Source: JAWXTP01 sp044433415 (GTDB lineage Bacteria > Bacteroidota > Bacteroidia > Bacteroidales > Rikenellaceae). From it: 18,940 bases of DNA. The translations under genes and the position numbers were made by a program. The stretch is from the NCBI GenBank assembly GCA_044433415.1, contig JAWXTP010000049.1, positions 1 to 18,940 of the forward strand, written 5' to 3'. Below, one piece after another: positions 1 to 7,429 of the stretch. Under the pieces are notes generated by a model. The model searched no databases, was not told the DNA's origin, and saw only the letters and a program-made list of their open reading frames with translations. How positions within the stretch are numbered: the stretch's first letter is position 1; every line of letters begins with the position of its first letter.

Positions 1-2422
1 CCTTCTCAGCTCGTTTTATCTCAACCTTTAGGCTCTCCGCCTCTCGCTCCAATGCACTCTTTGCAATGGCGGTCTTGCGCTTCATTACACTCACCTCCTC
101 AGCTGCTGCACTCTCACTTTCGGTGAGTTGTTTAGTAATGTAACTCTCCCTATCAATGAGAGTATCTAGAGGGTTTGGACGTGAGTAACCTCCTACAAAG
201 ATACGAGAATTATAGTTTGGTTGGTTGTCATTCTTTGATTTTTCTTCAAACTCCTTGATTGGTAAATTCATAATGACTTTACAATCAGTATTACTAAGCG
301 TTTTACCTGATTGAGTAAGTCCTATATATGTATAGTAGGTTTTCTCCTCTAAATTACTTTTTGATTTGATTGTGACACCATACAAACCGATGGTACAAGG
401 CTCTATATCTGCATTTACTGTGATTTGTCCCTCGTCAGCACAAGTGACTTCATTCAATACATTGCGACCCAACACACTGGTGAGTGTAATACGACCTGTG
501 TAAGGTTTGAACGATGGCGACATTCCATATTTGTGTAGGCTTTTATAAGGTCTGTTTCTACTACCATTCCAATAGTAAAATAGGTTTTGTAGTTCGCTAT
601 CGAGTGCGGTAATAGTACGCTCATTATAGTCAATGGTGTAACCGTTAATGCTATCAAAATACCAACTAACAACATCCCACAAAGAGTCGTTGATAGTTCC
701 AACCTTATCTTCTATGTAGTTGGGAGTGATGGTTACTTTGTGTGCCACTTCAGAAGTAAATGTTCTAAAGATGGATTGTTTGGTATTCTCAACCAATGCT
801 TTATTTTCGCTTTTATGCTGAGTTAGGTTTCGGGTAAACTCCATTTCAATATCTTTTGCAGGGCGCAGTTGTGACAACACATCATTGATATTGACATTAA
901 AATTTCCCAAGATATTATCTGATAATCCAAAGATACCATCGAACTGTAACACGCGCTTATTGATAAGCTCCATAATGCGCACATCTGCAAAGTTATCTTT
1001 GCAGAGTAGACTCACAACTAGAGTATCAGACTTCTGACCTTGACGATGGCAACGAGTGATACGTTGCTCTAACTCAACAGCGTTGTAAAGTAAGTCGTAA
1101 TTGACAACCACAGGGCAGAACTCTATATCAATACCCTTAGCGGCATCATCGGTTGCGATAAGAATCTGCACAGAGTCATCACACCTAAACTTATTCATTA
1201 TCGTGTAGTCTCGGCTATTGTTTCCGCTGTATGTTATTGTACCATAGCCATTATCTGTGAGTAGCTTGTGTAAGCGACTTTGCGTTATCTTATTATCGGT
1301 GAAGATTATAGTTTTTAGTTGGTAGTTGTTTGTTTTTAGTTTCTTGAAGATTTCTCTCAGTACCACCAATAGCTTACGCATTTTATTACTAACAACTAAT
1401 AACGAACAATTAACAACTATCTCCCTAAGGAGATTCCGCTCCTCTCCATCTGGTATGCGACCTATTGCACCCTCCAACGTGCGACGTAGAGCCTCAGTCG
1501 ATGATGAGAGCGTGTGATGATACATCAAAGTAAGGTCATACTTTTCCATCTTTGGATATGCTAACTTTGTCTCTCTATCGAGGTAATTGTTCAATTTCGA
1601 ATATAGCCTCTGCTCCTCTTCTGAGAGGTCGTAACTAATAGTATATGGCACACGTGATGAGAAGTTTACATATTCTGAAACTTGACTCTTTAAAGTTCTG
1701 AAGCAGTAATTAGAGACCCATTTCGTAAGCTCGTGATAGTTTTCGGGCTTACGGAAATAGCGGTTATAGAACTCCTTTTCATCGGGAAGTATCGTCTCGT
1801 CGATGAACCACAACAGTCCATACACATCCATTATGCTCATTGTAATGGGTGTTGGTGTGAGCAGAACTCGAAATGCACCCTCAGTTGCTTGCTTGAGTAT
1901 GATTGATGTTTTATTATCACCCGTGTAGCTCTTTGCAAAGATATTCGCCTCGTCAAAGATTACTAAGTCCCACTTGATGCTTTTGATTAGCTCCGCCTTA
2001 GCAACTGCAAAATCGTATGTGGTAATAACAATTACGCTTTGGTCAAAAGTGTTGTCTGAGTATTTATGTAGTTTCTCCTCAGAGTCAATAACCATATAGG
2101 GTAGGGTAAACCCCTCCTCAATCTTTTTTACCCACTGTTGCACTAGGTTGGTTGGTAATACGACAAGTTGCTTATCTCGACCTTCATACCATCTCTGAGC
2201 AGAGACGAGAAGAGCCTCATAAGTTTTACCCAACGAACCTTCATCGGCCAATATTAATCCTTTGAGGTAAGGAGAACGTAATGCAAAAAGAGCAGCTGCA
2301 ATTTGATATGGATATATGTTGATATTAGATGAAGCAAATACAGGGAGAAGTTTCCCTTCCTCCGAAATATACCCTGAAAGTTCCCTAGCTTTGGCGTATA
2401 TGTGAAATGGTGTTTGTTTCAT
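1..2422 (-). CDS. Snf2-like superfamily 2 helicase, 3' end beyond the window
   Basis: The frame is open from an ATG at 2422 to the left edge, about 807 codons, with no stop, so the C-terminus is missing. Superfamily 2 motifs are visible in order: LADEGSLGKT (Walker A, residues 59-68), DLVIFDEAN (motif II, near 152-160), LLTPTP (motif III, near 187-192), a helicase C lobe with IIFTDNK, then QRITRCHRQGQ (motif VI, near residue 455). Motif VI and the lobe layout are typical of Snf2/RapA-like ATP-dependent DNA translocases. Oddities are DEAN instead of DEAH in motif II and TPTP instead of the usual TATP/TGTP. The visible C-terminal end is rich in Lys and Glu and probably coiled coil. Such helicases occur both in general DNA transactions and in phage-defence loci. 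The partner genes would lie to the left and are not visible, so a defence role is only a guess. An inverted repeat sits in frame between the two lobes. Confidence 0.85.
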   Translation of the reverse strand, partial: MKQTPFHIYAKARELSGYISEEGKLLPVFASSNINIYPYQIAAALFALRSPYLKGLILADEGSLGKTYEALLVSAQRWYEGRDKQLVVLPTNLVQQWVKKIEEGFTLPYMVIDSEEKLHKYSDNTFDQSVIVITTYDFAVAKAELIKSIKWDLVIFDEANIFAKSYTGDNKTSIILKQATEGAFRVLLTPTPITMSIMDVYGLLWFIDETILPDEKEFYNRYFRKPENYHELTKWVSNYCFRTLKSQVSEYVNFSSRVPYTISYDLSEEEQRLYSKLNNYLDRETKLAYPKMEKYDLTLMYHHTLSSSTEALRRTLEGAIGRIPDGEERNLLREIVVNCSLLVVSNKMRKLLVVLREIFKKLKTNNYQLKTIIFTDNKITQSRLHKLLTDNGYGTITYSGNNSRDYTIMNKFRCDDSVQILIATDDAAKGIDIEFCPVVVNYDLLYNAVELEQRITRCHRQGQKSDTLVVSLLCKDNFADVRIMELINKRVLQFDGIFGLSDNILGNFNVNINDVLSQLRPAKDIEMEFTRNLTQHKSENKALVENTKQSIFRTFTSEVAHKVTITPNYIEDKVGTINDSLWDVVSWYFDSINGYTIDYNERTITALDSELQNLFYYWNGSRNRPYKSLHKYGMSPSFKPYTGRITLTSVLGRNVLNEVTCADEGQITVNADIEPCTIGLYGVTIKSKSNLEEKTYYTYIGLTQSGKTLSNTDCKVIMNLPIKEFEEKSKNDNQPNYNSRIFVGGYSRPNPLDTLIDRESYITKQLTESESAAAEEVSVMKRKTAIAKSALEREAESLKVEIKRAEK
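1317..1418. repeat. Imperfect inverted repeat inside the helicase gene
   Basis: Two 24-base arms, 1317-1340 and 1395-1418, are reverse complements at 20 of 24 positions and are separated by 54 bases. Both are made of TTAGTTGTTAATTGTT-like sequence and both are translated within the helicase (about residues 335-342 and 361-368), between the two helicase lobes. The frame stays open through both. The low-complexity, stop-free design resembles small palindromic elements that spread through genomes and can insert in frame in genes. That origin is inferred. Confidence 0.5.
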
Positions 2423-2434
2423 AATAATTTTTAA

Positions 2435-2465
2435 CAAAAATACTAAATGAAATTTATACTAACAA
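2435..2465 (-). promoter_or_regulatory. Promoter of the Snf2-like helicase gene
   Basis: On the minus strand TTG (2465-2463) is followed by exactly 20 bases and then TATTTTTG (2442-2435), a full match to the Bacteroidetes TTG / TAnnTTTG promoter. The ATG at 2422 lies only 12 bases below the -7 box, so the transcript would have a very short leader. The TTG lies in the descending arm of the terminator of the preceding gene. Confidence 0.5.
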
Positions 2466-2504
2466 CCCACGCTAAGAATACATCTAGCGTGGGTTGTTGG
2501 TATA
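2455..2504 (-). terminator. Terminator downstream of the CoA-transferase gene
   Basis: Arms 2455-2474 and 2485-2504 form a 20-bp stem with a single non-canonical pair, around a 10-base loop. The core is AACAACCCACGCT and its complement. On the minus strand the stem is followed by an AT-rich stretch that includes ATTTTTG. It starts 18 bases after the stop codon of the CoA-transferase gene and is the clearest terminator in the window. Confidence 0.8.
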
Positions 2505-2522
2505 ATATCTTATAAATATAGA

Positions 2523-4004
2523 CTAAAATTCAGCGTTTGCCATATCGCCTGTTTCGTTGAAGGCATTGTGGAATTCAAATGCTTTACGAAGGTTGTGAGC
2601 TGTGTGAGAAACACCACATGTTGCAAGATAATCTCTTAACTTTTGTTTGTACATAGGGTGAACACAATTTTCGATAATCTCCTCAGCGCGTTGACGAGGT
2701 GATTTACGACGTAAGTCAGCAACACCTTGTTCAGTGATGATAATGTTTACTGAGTGCTCAGAGTGGTCAAGGTGAGAAACCATAGGAACTATAGCACTGA
2801 TTTTGCCACCTTTAGCAATAGAAGGACATGTGAAGATAGATAGGTAAGCATTACGAGCAAAGTCGCCAGAACCACCGATACCGTTCATCATTTTAGTGCC
2901 AACTACGTGAGTAGAGTTTACGTTACCATAAATATCAGCTTCTAGGGCAGTATTAATAGTAATTAAAGATAATCTACGCACTAACTCAGGGTTGTTAGAA
3001 ATTTCACTAGGTCTTAAGATTAGCTTACCTTTGAAGAAATCAAGATTGCTATATATATCTTTAAGAACATTATCACTTACTGTTAAAGAACAGCCACTCG
3101 CAAATTTACAAAGCCCCTCTTTCATTAAGCCAACAACAGAGTCTTGGATAACTTCTGTATACATTTCAAATGCTGGAATCTCAGGATTTTCACCTAAGCA
3201 ACCTAATACTGCATTTGCTATGTTACCAACACCTGACTGTATAGGTAAGAAACTAGAAGGAATACGTCCTTCTCTCATTTCCTTAGCTAGGAAGTTTGAT
3301 ACATTTTCACCAATTTTGTGAGTAGTTTCGTCAACAGGAGAGAACTCCTTAACACCGTCAGGAAGACAAGTCTCTACAATACCTATGATTTTAGCAGGGT
3401 CTACTTTAATTGTTTCAGCACCTATTCTGTCACTAGGAGTGTAAACAGGAACTTCACGTCTGCAAGGAGCGTCACATGGCTCATAAACGTCATGTAAACC
3501 TTTTAATTCTTTAGGATTGTAAGAGTTAAGTTCTATGATAATTTTGTCTGCTAAACGACAAACTGTTGGTGAAATACCTACACCTGTAGTTAATGTTATT
3601 TCTCCGTCGTCTGTAATATCTACAGCTTCTATGATTGCAGTGTTAACTTTACCTAAGAATCCGTATCTTAAATCTTGAGCAAGTCCTGAAAGGTGCATAT
3701 CTGCATAGTTAATTTCATTAGCATTAATGCCCTTACGAGATTCTGTTGTAGATTGATAAGGTGCTCTAAAATCAATGGCTTTAGCCTCTGCAAGAGCTCC
3801 GTCAGTGTAAGCATTTGTTGATGCGCCAGTGAATATGCTAACTTTAAAAGGGTTACCTTTTTCGTGTTCTGCTTTAGCACGTTCTGCAAGTGCTACAGTT
3901 ACTGCTTTAGGGCTACCTGCTGCTGTAAAACCGCTTAGACCTAGGTTATCACCATTGTTGATGTGCGATGCTGCTTCTTCAGCTGAAATAATTTTAAACG
4001 ACAT
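2523..4004 (-). CDS. Acetyl-CoA hydrolase/transferase family CoA-transferase (Cat1/ScaCT type)
   Basis: The 493-residue protein is full length for the family that moves CoA between acyl-CoAs and carboxylates such as acetate, succinate, propionate or butyrate. The catalytic glutamate that forms the acyl-glutamyl thioester is probably Glu284, in MYTEVIQDSV. The CoA-site motif NGIGGSGDFARNAYL lies at about 374-388, followed by MVSHLDHSEHSVN and ITEQGVADLR (about 408-432), all hallmarks of the YgfH/Cat1/AarC group. It is cytoplasmic, with no signal peptide. It lies 59 bp downstream of pyrI on the same strand. No TAnnTTTG box is visible in that gap, so it may be read from the pyrBI transcript. The strong hairpin at 2455-2504 ends it. 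The substrate pair cannot be told from sequence. The nearby etf and acyl-CoA dehydrogenase genes make a role in short-chain acid formation likely. Confidence 0.9.
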   Translation of the reverse strand: MSFKIISAEEAASHINNGDNLGLSGFTAAGSPKAVTVALAERAKAEHEKGNPFKVSIFTGASTNAYTDGALAEAKAIDFRAPYQSTTESRKGINANEINYADMHLSGLAQDLRYGFLGKVNTAIIEAVDITDDGEITLTTGVGISPTVCRLADKIIIELNSYNPKELKGLHDVYEPCDAPCRREVPVYTPSDRIGAETIKVDPAKIIGIVETCLPDGVKEFSPVDETTHKIGENVSNFLAKEMREGRIPSSFLPIQSGVGNIANAVLGCLGENPEIPAFEMYTEVIQDSVVGLMKEGLCKFASGCSLTVSDNVLKDIYSNLDFFKGKLILRPSEISNNPELVRRLSLITINTALEADIYGNVNSTHVVGTKMMNGIGGSGDFARNAYLSIFTCPSIAKGGKISAIVPMVSHLDHSEHSVNIIITEQGVADLRRKSPRQRAEEIIENCVHPMYKQKLRDYLATCGVSHTAHNLRKAFEFHNAFNETGDMANAEF

Positions 4005-4063
4005 TGTTTGTATATATTTTAATTTTATTATAATTTGGTAATTTTCTTTATTGTAGTTTTCTT

Positions 4064-4534
4064 TTAAAAAAGTATCTCTAATTCATTTTCTTTAGTGATT
4101 TTTTCACAGTAGTGACAAGTCAGTGTTAGGGGACTTGCCGACGTTACAGCAAATTTAGTAGTTACTTTCTCCACATTAGTAACACATATTGGATTAGCAC
4201 ATTTCACTGACCCTATTATAGTATCAGGAAGATGTATCATCACTTTTTCTTCAACTTCGTAATCTTTGATATAGTTAACAGATGCCTCAGGTGCTAAAAG
4301 AGCTAGTGAGTTAAGCATCACCTTGTCAATAGCCATATCCGAAATTTTTATTATAGCCTTTGAACCCATAGTTTTACTGTCAAGGTTGTTTCCAAAGGTG
4401 ATAGTGTTTGTTACTCCTTCAAGGTTAAGCAAACGTATAACCTTATATAAGTTAGCTGATGGGATATGATCTATTACAGTACCATTTTCTATAGCTCTAA
4501 CTTCCAGCACTTTTTTATTTATTACTTTACACAT
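4064..4534 (-). CDS. pyrI: Aspartate carbamoyltransferase regulatory subunit
   Basis: The 156-residue protein is the usual length for PyrI. This subunit carries no catalysis. It binds nucleotide effectors in its N-terminal domain and docks on PyrB trimers through a C-terminal zinc domain. The four zinc ligands are clear: Cys112, Cys117, Cys140 and Cys143 (CANPIC and CHYC). The N-terminal allosteric part has the typical AIENGTVIDHIP stretch (residues 14-25). It starts 5 bp after the pyrB stop, so the two are surely translated from one message. This suggests feedback-controlled pyrimidine synthesis as in the enterobacterial enzyme; its response to CTP or ATP is inferred from the family. Confidence 0.96.
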   Translation of the reverse strand: MCKVINKKVLEVRAIENGTVIDHIPSANLYKVIRLLNLEGVTNTITFGNNLDSKTMGSKAIIKISDMAIDKVMLNSLALLAPEASVNYIKDYEVEEKVMIHLPDTIIGSVKCANPICVTNVEKVTTKFAVTSASPLTLTCHYCEKITKENELEILF

Positions 4535-4539
4535 AATTT

Positions 4540-5448
4540 CTACTTTTTAATACCTAAAAGATAAGTGATAATAGCCATGCGAGCATATACTCCATTGCGA
4601 GCTTGCTCAAAATAATATGCCTTAGGATTTGAGTCAACATCCGTACGTATTTCCTTAACACGAGGAAGTGGATGTAGTACTCTAAGGTTATCTTTAGTAT
4701 CTTTTAGCATACGATTTTTAAGAACATAGGCATTTTTTACTCTTTCATACTCCATAAGATCCACAAAACGTTCTTTTTGTACACGAGTCATATAAAGTAT
4801 ATCAGCATCGTTGATATGTTCCATGAACTCTGTAGTTTCTGTGAATTCTATGTTTTTCTCTCTCATAAAATTCTTGTACTCCTCAGGTAAAGAAAGCTCT
4901 TTAGGTGCTACAAAGGTGAAGCGTGCGTTAAAGTGAGAAAGAGCATGAATTAAAGAGTGCACTGTTCTACCGTATTTAAGGTCGCCAGCCATCATAACAT
5001 GTACATTATCCAAAGTTCCCTGAGTTTTCTTTATAGAATAAAGGTCAAGCAAGGTCTGTGAAGGGTGTTGGTTTGAACCATCCCCAGCATTTATAACAGG
5101 AACAGGAGATACTTCACTAGCATAGCGCGCAGCACCTTCTACAAAGTGGCGCATGACTATCATATCGGCATATCCAGATACCATTTTTATAGTGTCGTGT
5201 AGAGTTTCGCCCTTAGTTACGCTAGTACTAGAGGCTTCAGAAAAACCTATCACGCGTCCCCCTAAGCGGTTTATGGCAGTTTCAAAACTTAGTCGTGTAC
5301 GTGTAGATGGTTCAAAGAACAAGGTAGCTATGACTTTGCCTTGTAAAATCCTGTCACTACAATCATTCTCAAACTCTTCTGCTAGTCGCATAATAGTAAG
5401 GATTTCTTCCTTATTAAAATCGCCTATTGAAACTAAACTTTTACCCAT
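4540..5448 (-). CDS. pyrB: Aspartate carbamoyltransferase catalytic subunit
   Basis: The 302-residue protein catalyses the committed step of pyrimidine synthesis, carbamoyl phosphate plus L-aspartate to carbamoyl-aspartate. The carbamoyl-phosphate loop FFEPSTRTRLSFE lies at 44-56. The mobile loop with SSTSVTKGETL follows at 73-83, then QHPSQTLLDLY (127-137) and LHPLPR (about 258-263). All active-site segments are intact. It is the first gene of the pyrB-pyrI pair, 90 bp below yigZ. No clear Bacteroidetes promoter box is visible in that 90 bp, so it may be cotranscribed with yigZ or use a weak promoter. The leader has a CTTAAAG/CTTTAAG hairpin. Confidence 0.97.
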   Translation of the reverse strand: MGKSLVSIGDFNKEEILTIMRLAEEFENDCSDRILQGKVIATLFFEPSTRTRLSFETAINRLGGRVIGFSEASSTSVTKGETLHDTIKMVSGYADMIVMRHFVEGAARYASEVSPVPVINAGDGSNQHPSQTLLDLYSIKKTQGTLDNVHVMMAGDLKYGRTVHSLIHALSHFNARFTFVAPKELSLPEEYKNFMREKNIEFTETTEFMEHINDADILYMTRVQKERFVDLMEYERVKNAYVLKNRMLKDTKDNLRVLHPLPRVKEIRTDVDSNPKAYYFEQARNGVYARMAIITYLLGIKK

Positions 5449-5481
5449 AATATTTTCGATTTTAAAATTATCTTTTTTAAG

Positions 5482-5514
5482 GAGCCTTAAAGCACCTTTA
5501 AGTGGTTCTAAATT
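5482..5514 (-). other. Stem-loop in the leader between yigZ and pyrB
   Basis: A perfect 7-bp stem, CTTAAAG/CTTTAAG with a 3-base loop, can be lengthened outward through bulges and G-U pairs. On the minus strand it lies after the yigZ stop and upstream of pyrB. It lacks a U-tract, so it is a weak terminator at best. It could be an mRNA processing or leader structure of the pyr message. Confidence 0.35.
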
Positions 5515-5538
5515 ATGTGTTATGAATCAAAATACATA

Positions 5539-6135
5539 TTAAAAATATTCCAATTCTATACCTTCTACTTTTTCAAGTCTCTCACGCAATCCGTCAGCTA
5601 GAGATTGTCTAATTGACAATTTCATACTGCAATCAATGTCAAAGACTTTATCTAAGACGTTAGGATTGATATCTTTAAGTATTTTCATAACATCGTTCAT
5701 TACAAAATACGTAAACTTGATGTCAAAAGTAACTTCTACAAATTTCTCAACTATCTCAGCATTCATCAAAGCATCGTAGGCGGCTTCTTTGTACGCACGA
5801 ATAAGTCCCGAAGCGCCAAGTAGGGTACCTCCAAAGTAACGAATTACTACTATTAGAATGTCAGTAACCTCTAAAGAAAGCATTTGTCCTAGGATGGGCT
5901 TACCTGCTGTTGAAGAAGGTTCTCCATCATCTACAGCACGTGTTTTCTCACCTTTAGCTCCCATTCTCCAAGCAAAACAATGATGTCTAGCATCAAAATA
6001 TTCTTTTTTAAGCCGTGCGACAATTTCAGAGACTTCCTCTACTGATTCAACGTGGTAAGCATAAGATATAAATTTGCTACCTTTCTCCTTGTATAGCCCT
6101 TCGCTAGTTTTAATAATTGTTTTATATGTATCCAA
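5539..6135 (-). CDS. YigZ/IMPACT (UPF0029) family protein, TTG start
   Basis: The 198-residue protein matches the YigZ/IMPACT family in length and order. An N-terminal UPF0029 domain has DARHHCFAW (48-56), DDGEPSSTAGKPIL (69-82) and VIRYFGGTLLGASGLIRAY (about 97-115). A smaller C-terminal alpha-beta domain runs from about 136 to 190. The eukaryotic relative IMPACT modulates Gcn2; the bacterial role is unsettled, though nucleic acid or ribosome binding has been proposed. The codon used as start is TTG at 6135, and no ATG lies between it and the upstream in-frame stop. The resulting N-terminus, MDTYKTI, fits the family well. A promoter-like TATCTTTG lies about 115 bases upstream. Confidence 0.9.
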   Translation of the reverse strand: MDTYKTIIKTSEGLYKEKGSKFISYAYHVESVEEVSEIVARLKKEYFDARHHCFAWRMGAKGEKTRAVDDGEPSSTAGKPILGQMLSLEVTDILIVVIRYFGGTLLGASGLIRAYKEAAYDALMNAEIVEKFVEVTFDIKFTYFVMNDVMKILKDINPNVLDKVFDIDCSMKLSIRQSLADGLRERLEKVEGIELEYF

Positions 6136-6249
6136 AATAACTTTTTTACTTAGTGTTTTATCTTCTAATTTGTTAATAATTTGCTACTTTACGTTTTATT
6201 TCTAATGAATTTTAGGATAAAAACTAAACTTATTCTCATAAATAACATC

Positions 6250-6257
6250 CAAAGATA
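6250..6257 (-). promoter_or_regulatory. Candidate -7 box for yigZ
   Basis: TATCTTTG on the minus strand is an exact TAnnTTTG match. It is about 115 bases upstream of the yigZ start. No good TTG was seen at the -33 position, where a palindrome (6271-6295) lies instead. Confidence 0.4.
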
Positions 6258-6270
6258 CATTATTTTTTTT

Positions 6271-6295
6271 AATATTCATCATATTTATGAATATT
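6271..6295. promoter_or_regulatory. Palindrome in the divergent yigZ-etfB promoter region
   Basis: AATATTCAT (6271-6279) and ATGAATATT (6287-6295) are a perfect 9-bp inverted repeat with a 7-base spacer. It overlaps the expected -33 area of the yigZ promoter and lies upstream of the etfB promoter, where a dimeric regulator could act on both. The region is very AT-rich, so chance is possible. Confidence 0.35.
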
Positions 6296-6326
6296 TTATA
6301 AAAAGTGAGATTTTTTATGAAAAATA

Positions 6327-6357
6327 TTGTTTGTATTAATATTTTTTTATACATTTG
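6327..6357 (+). promoter_or_regulatory. Promoter of the etfB-etfA-acyl-CoA dehydrogenase unit
   Basis: TTG (6327-6329), a 20-base spacer and TACATTTG (6350-6357) form a full Bacteroidetes vegetative promoter. The etfB ATG is 56 bases below the -7 box. Confidence 0.65.
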
Positions 6358-6413
6358 CTTTCTAAACTGAGTAATTGTAATGAAATAATACATATAAATT
6401 ATAAATTAAATCT

Positions 6414-7292
6414 ATGGATAAATCATTAAAGATTGTTGTTCTTGCCAAACAAGTGCCAGACACTAGGAATGTAGGAAAAGATGCAATGAAAGAAGATGGA
6501 ACTGTAAATCGTGCTGCTTTAGCAGCAATCTATAACCCTGAGGATCTTAATGCTCTTGAGTTAGCGTTAACGCTTAAGGATATGGTTGAAGGTTCAACAG
6601 TAACAATTTTAACAATGGGGCCAACACGTGCGGCGGATGTTATTAGAGAGTCAATTTTTAGAGGTGCTGATGATGGCGTTTTACTTACAGATCGTAAGTT
6701 TGCAGGTTCAGATACCCTTGCAACTTCTTATGCTCTTTCTTGTGCAATAAAGAAAATTAACCCTGATATTATCTTTGCTGGTCGTCAAGCCATTGACGGA
6801 GATACAGCTCAAGTAGGACCTCAAGTTGCTGAAAAGTTAAACTTGCCTCAGGTTACTTATGCCGAAGAAATTCAAAAAATTGAAGATAACAAAATTTACA
6901 TCAAGCGTAGACTAGAAAATGGCGTTGAAGACGTTGTTTGTACTTTACCTATGGTTGTAACTGTTAATGCTTCTGCACCTGATAGCCGTCCTCGTAATGC
7001 TAAACGTGTTATGAAATTCAAGCACGCTAAAACACCTACAGAAAGACAAGAGATAGAAAATGCAGATTATTCTAAACTTTTCAGTGAAAGAGAATACCTT
7101 AACATAATGGAGTGGGGAGTAGCAGATGTTGATGCTGATCCTGAACAACTAGGTTTAACAGGTTCTCCTACTAAGGTTAAGAAAATCGAGAATATCGTTT
7201 TCCAAACAAAAGAAGCTAAAAAACTAACTGCTTCTGATGAAGATGTATCTGCTTTAATGAGCGAATTAATCTCAAGTCACACTCTAGGTTAG
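6414..7292 (+). CDS. etfB: Electron transfer flavoprotein beta subunit
   Basis: The 292-residue protein opens with the typical IVVLAKQVPDT (7-17). It carries LTDRKFAGSDTLATSYAL (91-108) and GRQAIDGDTAQVGP (123-136). As recalled from the family, these two segments resemble EtfB of electron-bifurcating, NADH-using ETFs of anaerobes such as Acidaminococcus. It pairs with EtfA to carry FAD/AMP cofactors and pass electrons to or from the acyl-CoA dehydrogenase encoded two genes downstream. A good promoter lies at 6327-6357. The assignment to EtfB is firm; bifurcation is an inference from motif resemblance and the anaerobic context. Confidence 0.96.
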   Translation: MDKSLKIVVLAKQVPDTRNVGKDAMKEDGTVNRAALAAIYNPEDLNALELALTLKDMVEGSTVTILTMGPTRAADVIRESIFRGADDGVLLTDRKFAGSDTLATSYALSCAIKKINPDIIFAGRQAIDGDTAQVGPQVAEKLNLPQVTYAEEIQKIEDNKIYIKRRLENGVEDVVCTLPMVVTVNASAPDSRPRNAKRVMKFKHAKTPTERQEIENADYSKLFSEREYLNIMEWGVADVDADPEQLGLTGSPTKVKKIENIVFQTKEAKKLTASDEDVSALMSELISSHTLG

Positions 7293-7301
7293 TATTGTCT
7301 T

Positions 7302-7374
7302 TAGGTTTCTACCTACAGATTCCTGCTTAAGGGTTAATAGGAGTCTTCTAAAATTTAATTGTTAGAAGTTCCTA
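7302..7374 (+). other. Competing stem-loops between etfB and etfA
   Basis: Three structures can form in this gap. One is TAGGT-ttct-ACCTA (7302-7315). Another pairs TAGGA and CTTCTA with TAGAAG and TCCTA (7338-7374). A third pairs AGATTCCT (7317-7324) with AGGAGTCT (7339-7346), which excludes the second. No U-tract follows. They may set the stability or ratio of the etfB and etfA messages. Confidence 0.35.
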
Positions 7375-7429
7375 ATATTTAATAATTAAACTGTGCTTTT
7401 TGCATGGTATGCTTTAATAGTTAATTTTT

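Noticed and set aside
454..702. Minus-strand 82-codon frame
   Set aside because: It lies inside the helicase gene in another frame and looks like no protein family.
1326..1517. Plus-strand 63-codon frame
   Set aside because: It is opposite the helicase and arises from the palindromic repeat; its composition is non-protein-like.
2992..3321. Plus-strand 109-codon frame
   Set aside because: It is the shadow of the well-supported CoA-transferase gene.
5153..5542. Plus-strand 129-codon frame opposite pyrB
   Set aside because: It is antisense to the conserved pyrB active-site segments and its sequence has no family features.
6202..6393. Minus-strand 63-codon frame in the yigZ-etfB gap
   Set aside because: It is very rich in Ile, Phe, Lys and Asn as expected of AT-rich non-coding DNA, and it covers the two promoters.
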